Assembly: GCA_964492845.1 (NCBI GenBank)
Contig: CAZBMZ010000001.1
Coordinates: 248,001-312,000, forward strand
DNA from: JADJPF01 sp964492845
GTDB taxonomy: Bacteria; Acidobacteriota; Blastocatellia; Chloracidobacteriales; JADJPF01
Direction of reading: 5' to 3'
DNA: 64,000 nucleotides
Shown: piece by piece, positions 45,422 to 52,726 of the stretch
Position numbering within the stretch: position 1 is the first letter of the stretch
Layout: each line of letters begins with the position of its first letter
Notes under the pieces: model-generated
The model's database searches: none
What the model saw: only the letters and a program-made list of their open reading frames with translations
What the model was told of the DNA's origin: nothing
Translations under genes and position numbers: made by a program

Positions 45422-46907
45422 TAGATTTACACCTTTCTTCCAAAAGATTTTTAAGAATTTCGTTGAGCATTTGAGGATTGGCTTTTCCTGCTGTAAGTTT
45501 CATGACTTGACCAACAAAAAAGCCTATTAAACTTTGTTTACCTTTGCAGTATTGTTCTAACTGTTTAGGGTTTTCATCTATAACTTTAGCGGCAATATTT
45601 TGAATTTCTGTTATGTCTGTTATTTGTATTAGTCCTAGTTCTTCAACCAAAACTTTAGGTGATTTGCCGCTTTGAAACATTTTTTCAAATACTTCTTTAG
45701 CCATCTTGCCGCTAATTGTGTTATTTGTAATTAAATTAATTAGCTCTCCTAAATCAGTAGGCTTAATAGGACAAGCGGTAATCTCTAAGTTAGCATTTTT
45801 CAATTCTCCTAAAAGCTCGTTTAACACCCAATTAGCTGACATCTTAGCATTATTAGAGCTTTTAACTACTTCCTCATAATAATCTGCCATTTGCCGAGAT
45901 TGAGTTAAAATTATTGATTCTTCTAAGCTTAGTTTATATTCTTGTTGAAAACGCTCTCGGCGTGCTTCTGGTAGTTCTGGCAATTCTTTAGCGATCTCTC
46001 TTAAAAATTCATTAGAAACAATAATTGGAGGCAAATCAGGTTCAGGAAAATAGCGATAATCATGAGCTTCTTCCTTACTACGCATTACGTAAGTTCGACC
46101 TTCGCGCTCATTCCAAAGCCTGGTTTCTTGGCTAATTCGGCCACCTTCTTTTAATACTTTAATTTGGCGGGCAATTTCATAATCTAGGGCTTTTTGTAAA
46201 AATCGGAAAGAATTTAAGTTTTTAATTTCTGTCTTAGTGCCAAGTTTTTCTTGTCCAACTGGTCGCACTGAGACATTAGCATCACATCTTAAACTTCCTT
46301 CTTCCATGTTTCCATCACAAACGCCTACATAAATTAAGGTTTTTCGTAAATACTGGACATAATCATAAGCTTCCCAGCTACTACGAAAATCAGGTTCGCT
46401 TACAATTTCTGCTAGTGGAACACCACTACGATTTAGGTTTACATAAGATTTAGTGTCAGACTCTAACATCCCTTCATGCAAGGATTTACCAGCATCTTCC
46501 TCTAAATGTAAGCGAGTAATGTTAAAACGTTTCTTTTTCCATTCAACAGGTCTGCCCTGATCATCTCTTGGACTAGTAAGAATTTCTACCCAACCATTTT
46601 TAGAAAATGGCTCATCATATTGGGAGATTTGATAACCTTTTGGTAAATCAGGGTAAAAGTAGTTTTTACGAGCAAAAATAGATTTGTTATTTATTTGTAA
46701 GTTTAATGCTGTAGCTGCTTTGGCGGCCATTTCCAAAACTTTTTTGTTAAAAACCGGTAACGCGCCCGGCATTCCTAAACAAACTGGACAAGTATCAGCA
46801 TTTGCTTCACCACCAAATTGAGCCGAACAACCACAAAAAATTTTAGTTTGTGTAAGTAGTTGAGCATGGATTTCTAACCCAATTACAGCTTCATAAACTT
46901 TATCCAC
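45414..46907 (-). CDS. gatB: Aspartyl/glutamyl-tRNA(Asn/Gln) amidotransferase subunit B
   Basis: A 497-residue GatB that, with GatA and GatC, transamidates misacylated Glu-tRNA(Gln) and/or Asp-tRNA(Asn). 'VIGLEIHAQLLTQTKIFCGC', 'DTCPVCLGMPGALPV' (cysteine zinc cluster), 'YPDLPKGYQISQYD' and 'HLEEDAGKSLHEG' are diagnostic, and the C-terminal YqeY-like tail ends the protein. The start is a GTG with AGGT six bases upstream. gatA and gatC are not in the window. Confidence 0.96.
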   Translation of the reverse strand: MDKVYEAVIGLEIHAQLLTQTKIFCGCSAQFGGEANADTCPVCLGMPGALPVFNKKVLEMAAKAATALNLQINNKSIFARKNYFYPDLPKGYQISQYDEPFSKNGWVEILTSPRDDQGRPVEWKKKRFNITRLHLEEDAGKSLHEGMLESDTKSYVNLNRSGVPLAEIVSEPDFRSSWEAYDYVQYLRKTLIYVGVCDGNMEEGSLRCDANVSVRPVGQEKLGTKTEIKNLNSFRFLQKALDYEIARQIKVLKEGGRISQETRLWNEREGRTYVMRSKEEAHDYRYFPEPDLPPIIVSNEFLREIAKELPELPEARRERFQQEYKLSLEESIILTQSRQMADYYEEVVKSSNNAKMSANWVLNELLGELKNANLEITACPIKPTDLGELINLITNNTISGKMAKEVFEKMFQSGKSPKVLVEELGLIQITDITEIQNIAAKVIDENPKQLEQYCKGKQSLIGFFVGQVMKLTAGKANPQMLNEILKNLLEERCKSNA

Positions 46908-47075
46908 TTTGATACCTCAATTATAGATATAGAATTGAAAATAGAAGGGGTTATTGTAACTAAGCCGGCAGAGAAAAAAAATTAATTTAACCGGAACAAG
47001 GAATTTCGGAAAAAAAGGTTGCCATAGCAAAGAAAAACGATTAAAAATCTCTTCGCCGTAAAAAGCTTAAATAAT

Positions 47076-47421
47076 GGGCCGTTAGCTCAGTTGGTAGAGC
47101 AGCAGACTCTTGTTCTTTGTAAATTAGGAGCGTTTAATGGAAACATTAAACTGAAAAATGTGGCTATATGCTGGGAACCCCTTAGAGCTTTAAGTACGAG
47201 TCAATCGTAAAAATCTTAAAGATTGGGCAATCAGCAGGCAACTCTTAAAGTAATTATATAAATTTTAAGAAAGCCCTCAGAGACTATACGCCACACACCC
47301 AAACAGGTTTTGCTGTGGGTGATGAGATAGTCCAGACTACAACGCTTAAATCTAAAGCGGCTAGCGAAAGTTAGAGTGGTATGTAATCTGCGGGTCGCTG
47401 GTTCGATCCCAGCACGGCTCA
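47076..47421 (+). tRNA. tRNA-Lys(CUU), split by a group I intron
   Basis: Exons 47076-47110 and 47384-47421 join to a 73-base cloverleaf. The acceptor GGGCCGT pairs with ACGGCTC (one G-U), the D stem is GCTC/GAGC, and the anticodon stem GCAGA/TCTGC closes the loop CTCTTAA with anticodon CTT at positions 34-36. The T arm is GCTGG-TTCGATC-CCAGC, and the discriminator base is A. CCA is not encoded. The intron interrupts between anticodon positions 35 and 36. A terminator follows at 47441. Confidence 0.93.
47111..47383 (+). ncRNA. Group I self-splicing intron in tRNA-Lys(CUU)
   Basis: 273 nt. The 5' exon ends in U and the intron ends in G, as required. P1 pairs exon CUCU with intron GGAG (47127-47130), placing U-G at the splice site. 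P2 is GTTTAATG-GAAA-CATTAAAC (47132-47151). P3 pairs TGTGGC (after 47158) with GCCACA in the R region, and P4 pairs GCTG with CAGC ('AATCAGCAGG'). P7 pairs GACTA in 'CAGAGACTATACG' with TAGTC in 'GAGATAGTCC', the classic R/S elements. P8 is CACCCA/TGGGTG, and P9 includes CTAGC-GAAA-GTTAG. No homing endonuclease ORF is present; short ORFs across it are chance. Confidence 0.92.
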
Positions 47422-47440
47422 TCAATAAAATCAATAACTT

Positions 47441-47470
47441 AAAGCCATCAATCATAGGTGGCTTTTTTAG
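47441..47470 (+). terminator. Rho-independent terminator of the tRNA gene
   Basis: AAAGCCATC (47441-47449) pairs with GGTGGCTTT (47457-47465 region), loop AATCATA, followed by a T run. It lies 20 bases after the tRNA. Confidence 0.85.
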
Positions 47471-47507
47471 TTTTTATCTCAAAATTTTTAAGGAAAATTA
47501 ATAGCTT

Positions 47508-47541
47508 AAAAAGCAAAAAGGGAGATAACTTTATCTCCCTT
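47508..47541 (-). terminator. Rho-independent terminator of the Spy-like gene
   Basis: AAGGGAGATA (47518-47527) pairs with TATCTCCCTT (47532-47541), loop of 4. On the minus strand the stem is followed by TTTGCTTTTT, a good T tract. It lies 50 bases after the stop of the minus-strand gene at 47592. Confidence 0.85.
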
Positions 47542-47591
47542 AAAAACCCACCATATTTTATTTATTTTGACACAGGTTTGACTATTCTAAA

Positions 47592-48146
47592 TTAATTAAT
47601 TGGTTTGTCAGAATGTCTAGGGTGTCTAAATTGTTTTCTTTCACCGCGCTTATTTTTGAATTGTTCTTTCATTTCTGCCAATTTTGCTTTTTGTTCTGGA
47701 GTGAATACAGCATTAATATCATTGTGCATCTTGAATTTTTCACCCATCAATTTAGCTTTTAAGCCAGCCATTTCAGTTAATTTTTGTGTAGCAAGTGCTT
47801 CATTATAAACATTACCTTCAAAGGCTTGACGTAATTCTTGTTTTTTGGTTCTTAGTTCTTGTACTAAAGGCTTAACACTATCATGATGGCTTTGTTTAAT
47901 TTGTTTGATTTGTGCTTTTTGATCGTCAGTTAAACCAAGTTTTTCTGCCATAAAAGAGCGCATTCTATCGCCACGTCTATGATGTCTGCCTTGAAATTCA
48001 CCTTCTATATTTTCTATAGACGAAAGATCTGCAAATAAATCGCCTTCGCTCTTAGTATGTGCTGATACTAATTGAACAAAAGAAAAAGAGCCGACGAGTA
48101 ATACTACTAAAGCTAAGAATTTGTTGATACCAGAAATTGTCCTCAT
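47592..48146 (-). CDS. Periplasmic Spy/CpxP-like LTXXQ protein
   Basis: A 184-residue exported protein with a signal peptide (about 1-29, '...QLVSAHT'). The mature part is a charged helical protein with two LTXXQ-type motifs, LTDDQ near residue 72 and FTPEQ near residue 149, as in Spy/CpxP/ZraP chaperone-like proteins. The tail is rich in Arg, Lys and His ('FRHPRHSDKPIN'), and 'RHHRRGDRMRS' occurs near residue 56; metal binding as in ZraP is possible. No two-component genes are adjacent. Confidence 0.85.
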   Translation of the reverse strand: MRTISGINKFLALVVLLVGSFSFVQLVSAHTKSEGDLFADLSSIENIEGEFQGRHHRRGDRMRSFMAEKLGLTDDQKAQIKQIKQSHHDSVKPLVQELRTKKQELRQAFEGNVYNEALATQKLTEMAGLKAKLMGEKFKMHNDINAVFTPEQKAKLAEMKEQFKNKRGERKQFRHPRHSDKPIN

Positions 48147-48490
48147 GTTAATTTACCTTCCTTATATATAAAATTGCGTTTTAATTAATTTGTCACTGGT
48201 AAGAAACTATCGAAATAAAAAAAGTTTGGCAATTTTCAAAAAACTTGCTAAAACTTTTAAGTTTCTTAAAAATTAATAATATAACTTAAGGTATCTTATT
48301 GATTAAAAATTATTAAAATTTCTAATTAATATTTGATAACAAAACAGTTGACAAACGTTTTGTTCATAGATAGTCTAGTTTTGGCAAATTGATTTTTGTA
48401 AGAAATTTAAGGCATAAAATTATTTTCCAACAACTTCATAAACTTTATGTGGTGCAACTTTAACTATTTTAGGTTTTCTGGGAGGCATTA
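48147..48490. other. Divergent intergenic region between Spy-like and secreted-repeat genes
   Basis: A 344-base AT-rich region without a gene. Apart from the palindrome and candidate promoter at 48338-48376 it contains only A/T-rich simple sequence. GGGAGG at 48480-48485 is the ribosome-binding site of the gene at 48491. Confidence 0.5.
48338..48376 (+). promoter_or_regulatory. Candidate promoter with palindrome around the -35 box
   Basis: Perfect -35 TTGACA at 48348-48353 with a weak -10 TAGTCT at 48371-48376 (17-base spacing). The -35 lies inside an inverted repeat, AACAAAAC (48338-48345) and GTTTTGTT (48357-48364), a layout that suits a repressor operator for the secreted-repeat gene 115 bases downstream. 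Confidence 0.45.
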
Positions 48491-49189
48491 ATGAAAAAAC
48501 GTCTTTATTTAGTTTGTTTTGCTTTAATAGCATTAATTTTTACTTTCCAACTTGCTCCTACAGCTAATTCTGCTACTCAAGGTCTGAATAAAACATTAAA
48601 CATTACTGGAACAGGATTTGACAAACAACGCTACTCTGGCACTTTACAAGTTGTTTCTAGGAAGCTTGTTTCACCCTCGGCAGATATAGAGGGTGTAACT
48701 TTGACATGGAATGTGGGAGGTACTATTTACAAAGGAATTGGTATTTCTACAGACCGCATTCTTACAGCAACTTGGGGTGGTTCTAGTTGTAGTTTGGTTG
48801 TTTATGCTGTTGAAGGCAATCAATTAAAAGGTCTTTGGACTGTAGCAGGACAAAGTAAATTAGGGACGGAACTTGCCAATCTTTCTTCAGGCTCAGGAAT
48901 ATCGGGTAGCTATAGAGTAACAGGTACAAATCTAAATGGCTCGCCTTATAAAGGCTCTTTAGATATTACTCAACAGGGGCCTGTCTATCAATTCTCTTGG
49001 AATACTGGTACAAAATATGAAGGAATTGGAATTAAGACACAAGACTTAATCTCTGTTGCTTATGGTGCAAATTCAAAAGACATTTGTGGTGTTGTTCAGT
49101 ATGAAATTACTGATAATGGTCTTAAAGGCGGTAAATGGGGAATATATGGACAAAATGCTTTAGGTACAGAACAAGGTACTCTTAGATAA
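48491..49189 (+). CDS. Secreted protein with two tandem beta-rich repeats
   Basis: A 232-residue protein with a signal peptide (about 1-27) followed by two copies of a domain of about 95 residues: 'LNITGTGFDKQRYSGTLQVV', 'WNVGGTIYKGIGIS' and 'LKGLWTVAGQSKLGTE' in copy one match 'YRVTGTNLNGSPYKGSLDIT', 'WNTGTKYEGIGIKT' and 'LKGGKWGIYGQNALGTE' in copy two. The pattern is known from secreted bacterial proteins of unknown function, some annotated as fibronectin-binding-like. GGGAGG precedes the ATG, and a terminator follows. Confidence 0.8.
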   Translation: MKKRLYLVCFALIALIFTFQLAPTANSATQGLNKTLNITGTGFDKQRYSGTLQVVSRKLVSPSADIEGVTLTWNVGGTIYKGIGISTDRILTATWGGSSCSLVVYAVEGNQLKGLWTVAGQSKLGTELANLSSGSGISGSYRVTGTNLNGSPYKGSLDITQQGPVYQFSWNTGTKYEGIGIKTQDLISVAYGANSKDICGVVQYEITDNGLKGGKWGIYGQNALGTEQGTLR

Positions 49190-49250
49190 ATTATTTGTTG
49201 AAAAAGTTTATAGAACGATTAAATACTAATTAAAAATACTAGCTAGAGAG

Positions 49251-49283
49251 TTTTAGATACTAATAAGATTCTCTAGCTTTTTA
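49251..49283 (+). terminator. Rho-independent terminator after the secreted-repeat gene
   Basis: AGCTAGAGA (49251-49259) pairs with TCTCTAGCT (49270-49278), loop of 10, followed by TTTTTAG. Confidence 0.82.
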
Positions 49284-49402
49284 GTTTTGCTTTAATTAAA
49301 TTTTTAGCCAAATTTTTAGAAATTATGATATAACTGCAAGCTATTTTACTGCTTTTGCTACAATAGTTTTTCACCTAAAAATTTAAGGAGCTTTCATTAT
49401 TT

Positions 49403-50617
49403 ATGAGCGCAACACGTCCGCTAACAATTCTTTGTCTAGCTAGTTATGAAAAGGGCGCAGAGTTTATGCGAGAATGCAAAAAACAAGGTTGTCGTGTCTT
49501 TTTAGTTACTTCTCAAAGTATTGCTAATGCTGATTGGCCTAGAGAAAGTTTAGATGATGTTTTTCTAATCCCTGATCAAGATAAAAAATGGAATCGCAGC
49601 GATGTTATTTATGGAATTAGCTATTTAGCACGTAGCCAAAAAATTGATCGAATTGTAGCACTTGATGATTTTGATGTAGAAACCGCCGCTGCTCTACGTG
49701 AACATTTACGCGTTCCAGGTATGGGCGACACTACTGCACGCTATTTTAGAGATAAACTTGCTATGCGAGTACAGGCTAAGGATGCAGGAATTAATGTTCC
49801 TGACTTTTGCCATGTGCTTAATTATGATGAACTAAGAGATTTTATGCAGCGAGTTCCTGCACCTTGGTTGATTAAACCTCGTTTTGAGGCTTCTGCAACA
49901 GGAATTAAAAAAATTAATAATGAATCAGAACTTTGGCCCGTCATTGATAAACTAGGTGATCAACAATCTTTTTATGTAATGGAAAAATATGTTCCGGGTG
50001 ACATATTTCATATAGATTCAATAGTTTCTGAGCGTCAAATAGTTTTTGCTATGGCTAATCAATATGGCTATCCACCAATGGATGTTGCCCATCAAGGGGG
50101 AATTTTTACCTCTCGAACTATGGTTCGCGGTTCAGATGATGAAAAAGCTATGCAAGCTATGAACGCACAAGTATTAAAGGCTATGGGACTTGTTCGCGGT
50201 GTATCTCACACAGAATTTATTAAGGGTAGAGAAGATGGTAAGTTTTATTTTCTAGAAACTTCTGCTCGTGTTGGTGGAGCAAATATTGTTGAATTAAATG
50301 AAGCAGCTAGTGGGATTAATCTTTGGGCAGAATGGGCTAAAATTGAGATTTTACGAGGAGAAAAACCTTATGAACTGCCGCCGCTAAGAGATGATTATGC
50401 TGGGCTAATTGTTTCTCTTGCTCGTCAAGAAAATCCTAATATGGATGATTACAAAGAAGAAGAAATTTATTGGCGTATGAAAAAACGTCATCATGTTGGT
50501 TTAGTAGTAAGATCTCCTCGTCATGAAAGGATAGAGGAATTGATAAATAGTTATGTCCAACGCTTTTATCAAGACTTTTTTGCTACTCAACCATTACCAG
50601 AAAAACCAGCAGATTAG
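49403..50617 (+). CDS. ATP-grasp domain protein
   Basis: A 404-residue protein with the carboxylate-amine ligase fold. An N-terminal pre-ATP-grasp Rossmann domain ('LTILCLASYEKGAEFMRECKKQG') leads to 'FRDKLAMRVQAKDAGINVPDF', then 'PWLIKPRFEASATGIKKI' and 'YVMEKYVPGDIFHIDSIVS' of the ATP-binding halves, and the Mg-binding 'FYFLETSARVGGANIVELNE'. The acceptor is unknown. AAGGAG lies 12 bases before the ATG. Next is a cupin gene 24 bases downstream and then a creatininase-like gene after 3 bases, so this is likely a three-gene operon. Confidence 0.87.
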   Translation: MSATRPLTILCLASYEKGAEFMRECKKQGCRVFLVTSQSIANADWPRESLDDVFLIPDQDKKWNRSDVIYGISYLARSQKIDRIVALDDFDVETAAALREHLRVPGMGDTTARYFRDKLAMRVQAKDAGINVPDFCHVLNYDELRDFMQRVPAPWLIKPRFEASATGIKKINNESELWPVIDKLGDQQSFYVMEKYVPGDIFHIDSIVSERQIVFAMANQYGYPPMDVAHQGGIFTSRTMVRGSDDEKAMQAMNAQVLKAMGLVRGVSHTEFIKGREDGKFYFLETSARVGGANIVELNEAASGINLWAEWAKIEILRGEKPYELPPLRDDYAGLIVSLARQENPNMDDYKEEEIYWRMKKRHHVGLVVRSPRHERIEELINSYVQRFYQDFFATQPLPEKPAD

Positions 50618-50641
50618 TCTAGGTTTTAGGTTGTAAATACA

Positions 50642-51148
50642 ATGCTAAAAGCTGATGAAATAATTGAGCTACTAAAACTAGAACCTTTAATTGGAGAAGG
50701 TGGTTTTTTTCGTCGCACCTACTTTTCAGAAATTAATCTTTCTCAATCAGTCTTATCTCCTGAATATAATGGCACTCGGTCAATTGCGAGTGCCATTTAT
50801 TATTTTCTTACTCCAGATACTTTTTCCGAAATGCACAAACTATTAAGTGATGAAATTTTCCATTTCTACTTAGGCGATAATGTAGAAATGCTGCAATTAT
50901 ACGGGGATGGTAGCGGTAAAATAATTACTATTGGCAATAACTTGGCAGCAGGAATTTATCCACAGGTTTTAGTTCCTGCTGGATGTTGGCAAGGTTTAAG
51001 ATTAGTTGCTGGCGGAAGTCATGCTTTGCTTGGAACTACTATGTCACCAGCATTTGACTACCATGATTATACTAGCGGAAAACGAGGTGTTTTGATAAAA
51101 CAGTATCCTCAATATAAAGAACTAATTACCAGTCTTACAAATGAATAA
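50642..51148 (+). CDS. Cupin protein, DUF985 family
   Basis: A 168-residue RmlC-like cupin of the DUF985 family: 'LIGEGGFFRRTYFSE', 'ASAIYYFLTPDTFSEMHKL', 'DEIFHFYLGDNVEMLQLY' and 'VPAGCWQGLRLV...GSHALLGTTMSPAFDY' follow the family order. The family may bind a sugar or metal; the reaction is not established. No signal peptide. It is co-directional with its neighbours at short distances. Confidence 0.9.
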   Translation: MLKADEIIELLKLEPLIGEGGFFRRTYFSEINLSQSVLSPEYNGTRSIASAIYYFLTPDTFSEMHKLLSDEIFHFYLGDNVEMLQLYGDGSGKIITIGNNLAAGIYPQVLVPAGCWQGLRLVAGGSHALLGTTMSPAFDYHDYTSGKRGVLIKQYPQYKELITSLTNE

Positions 51149-51151
51149 TTT

Positions 51152-52015
51152 ATGAAACTAGCAATTTTACTATTAATTTTAATGCTACCAACAATTTTAA
51201 TGGCTCAAAGCAAAGACCCTGTAAGGTCTAAGCCTAAAGGCGTTTTGCTAGAAGATTTAACTTGGGTAGAGGCCGCAAAATTGCTTAATGAAAAATCAAT
51301 AGTTGTTATTCCTATAGGTGCAGCAGCAAAAGAGCATGGCCCACACTTAAAGTTAAAAAATGATTTAATAATTGCTGAATACTTAAAAAATCGTGTTTTA
51401 GCTGAGGCAAATGTAATTGTTGCACCAACGGTAAACTATAATTTTTATCCTGCTTTTCTTGAATATCCTGGGTCAACTTCGCTTAGGTTAGAAACAGCTA
51501 GAGATTTAATAGTAGATATTTGTCATAATTTTTCTGCTCATGGTGTAAGACGCTTTTACGTTATTAATACGGGAGTTTCTACACGTAAGCCATTAAAATT
51601 AGCTGCTGATTTGCTTACAGCAGAAGGAATTTTATTTGAGTATACAGATATTATTAAAATTGCTGAAGCAGTAGAAAAACAGGTAAAAAAACAGCCAGGT
51701 GGAACGCATGCCGACGAGATTGAGACATCCATAATGCTTTATATTGCTCCTGAATCTGTAGATATGAGTAAGGCTGTAAAAGATTATCATCCTGATAAAG
51801 GCCCACTTACACGCAATCCTAACAATCCTCAAGGAACTTATTCAGCTACAGGAATTTGGGGAGATCCAACGCTAGCAACAAAAGAAAAAGGTGAAAAAGT
51901 TGTAGAAGCAATTGTTAGCGGAATACTTCGAGATATAGAAGAGCTTTCTAACAAGCCTTTTCCAAAAATTCATGCTAATGAACAGCCAACAGAAGACAAA
52001 AAAGAAGAAAAATAA
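51152..52015 (+). CDS. Exported creatininase-family amidohydrolase
   Basis: A 287-residue protein with a signal peptide (MKLAILLLILMLPTILMAQ). The body matches the creatininase family (PF02633), which includes creatinine amidohydrolase, MftE and FAPy deformylase: 'VVIPIGAAAKEHGPHLKLKND' holds the Glu-His-Gly and Asp metal ligands, 'YPGSTSLRLETARDLI' and 'GVRRFYVINTG' are conserved, and 'HADEIETSIMLYI' carries the late metal-binding residues. The export signal is unusual for this mostly cytoplasmic family. Only 3 bases separate it from the cupin gene. Confidence 0.88.
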   Translation: MKLAILLLILMLPTILMAQSKDPVRSKPKGVLLEDLTWVEAAKLLNEKSIVVIPIGAAAKEHGPHLKLKNDLIIAEYLKNRVLAEANVIVAPTVNYNFYPAFLEYPGSTSLRLETARDLIVDICHNFSAHGVRRFYVINTGVSTRKPLKLAADLLTAEGILFEYTDIIKIAEAVEKQVKKQPGGTHADEIETSIMLYIAPESVDMSKAVKDYHPDKGPLTRNPNNPQGTYSATGIWGDPTLATKEKGEKVVEAIVSGILRDIEELSNKPFPKIHANEQPTEDKKEEK

Positions 52016-52327
52016 CTTACTACAATAAACTAATTAGTAGTGCATAAGAATTAATCCTGTTAGTCAGTCTTAGGCATTACTAACTAGCCTAAAAAATAAC
52101 TTTAAGCTAACAGATTACTTAAAAACCCTACCAAAATACATTAAATACCTAATTTACATTAAACACCTATTAGGATAAATTCCTAGACACACCTCAAAAT
52201 CTAAAACTATTAATCAACAAAATTTTTCATTATTAGCTAAATTAACTAAAGCTAAGTTAACTAAAAAAACTTGCCCCAAGAATAATTGCCCCTAGGCAAA
52301 AAACTAGTTTGGATAAGGAGAAAATAC
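52016..52327. promoter_or_regulatory. Long leader region of the RRM gene with repeats
   Basis: A 312-base region without a gene. The direct repeat TACATTAAA(T/C)ACCTA occurs at 52137-52151 and 52155-52169 (18-base period, one mismatch). TTGCCCC occurs at 52271-52277 and 52286-52292, the second forming the hairpin TTGCC-CCTA-GGCAA (52286-52299) just before the AAGGAG ribosome-binding site. A long structured leader suits an autoregulated RNA-binding protein (inference). Confidence 0.45.
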
Positions 52328-52699
52328 ATGACAGCAAAACTATATATTGGGAATATTGCTTATAATGTTTGTGGGGAAGATCTTTCTAATTTGTTTTCTG
52401 AGGCTGGTACAGTGCTAGCAAGCAGAATAGTCTTAGATCGTGTAACAGGTAAATCACGGGGATTTGGCTTTGTTGAAATGGCTAATGCTAATCAAGCAGA
52501 AATCGCTATAAGTCGCTTTAATGGTCATACTCTTTCAGGGCGAACATTATTAGTTTATTTAGCGCATGACAATAGAGAACTCAGCCGCCGCGCCCGTGAA
52601 GAAAAGCAAAAGATTTCTACTGCACAAAAAGCTGGTTTTTATAATCAAGAGGAAAAGCTAATACCTGAACGCCGTCTATCTCGTAGCCAAGCAGGTTAA
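52328..52699 (+). CDS. RRM-domain RNA-binding protein
   Basis: A 123-residue protein with a single RNA-recognition motif at about 2-80. RNP2 is 'LYIGNI' and RNP1 is 'KSRGFGFVEM', both with the aromatic residues that stack on RNA. A basic, disordered tail follows. This is the cyanobacterial/bacterial Rbp type of glycine-poor RRM protein, often cold-induced. The ATG at 52328 with AAGGAG eight bases upstream is the start; a longer frame from a TTG at 52286 runs through the leader hairpin and has no ribosome-binding site. Confidence 0.93.
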   Translation: MTAKLYIGNIAYNVCGEDLSNLFSEAGTVLASRIVLDRVTGKSRGFGFVEMANANQAEIAISRFNGHTLSGRTLLVYLAHDNRELSRRAREEKQKISTAQKAGFYNQEEKLIPERRLSRSQAG

Positions 52700-52726
52700 A
52701 ACAAGCTTAGGTAGAAATAGCTATCT

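Noticed and set aside
47231..47455. 74-aa ORF on the minus strand containing 'MSRAGIEPATRRL'
   Set aside because: It lies across the group I intron and tRNA 3' exon; the peptide is a known artefact of translating tRNA genes in reverse.
52286..52327. TTG start upstream of the RRM gene
   Set aside because: It runs through a hairpin and the ribosome-binding site; the ATG at 52328 gives a standard RRM N terminus.
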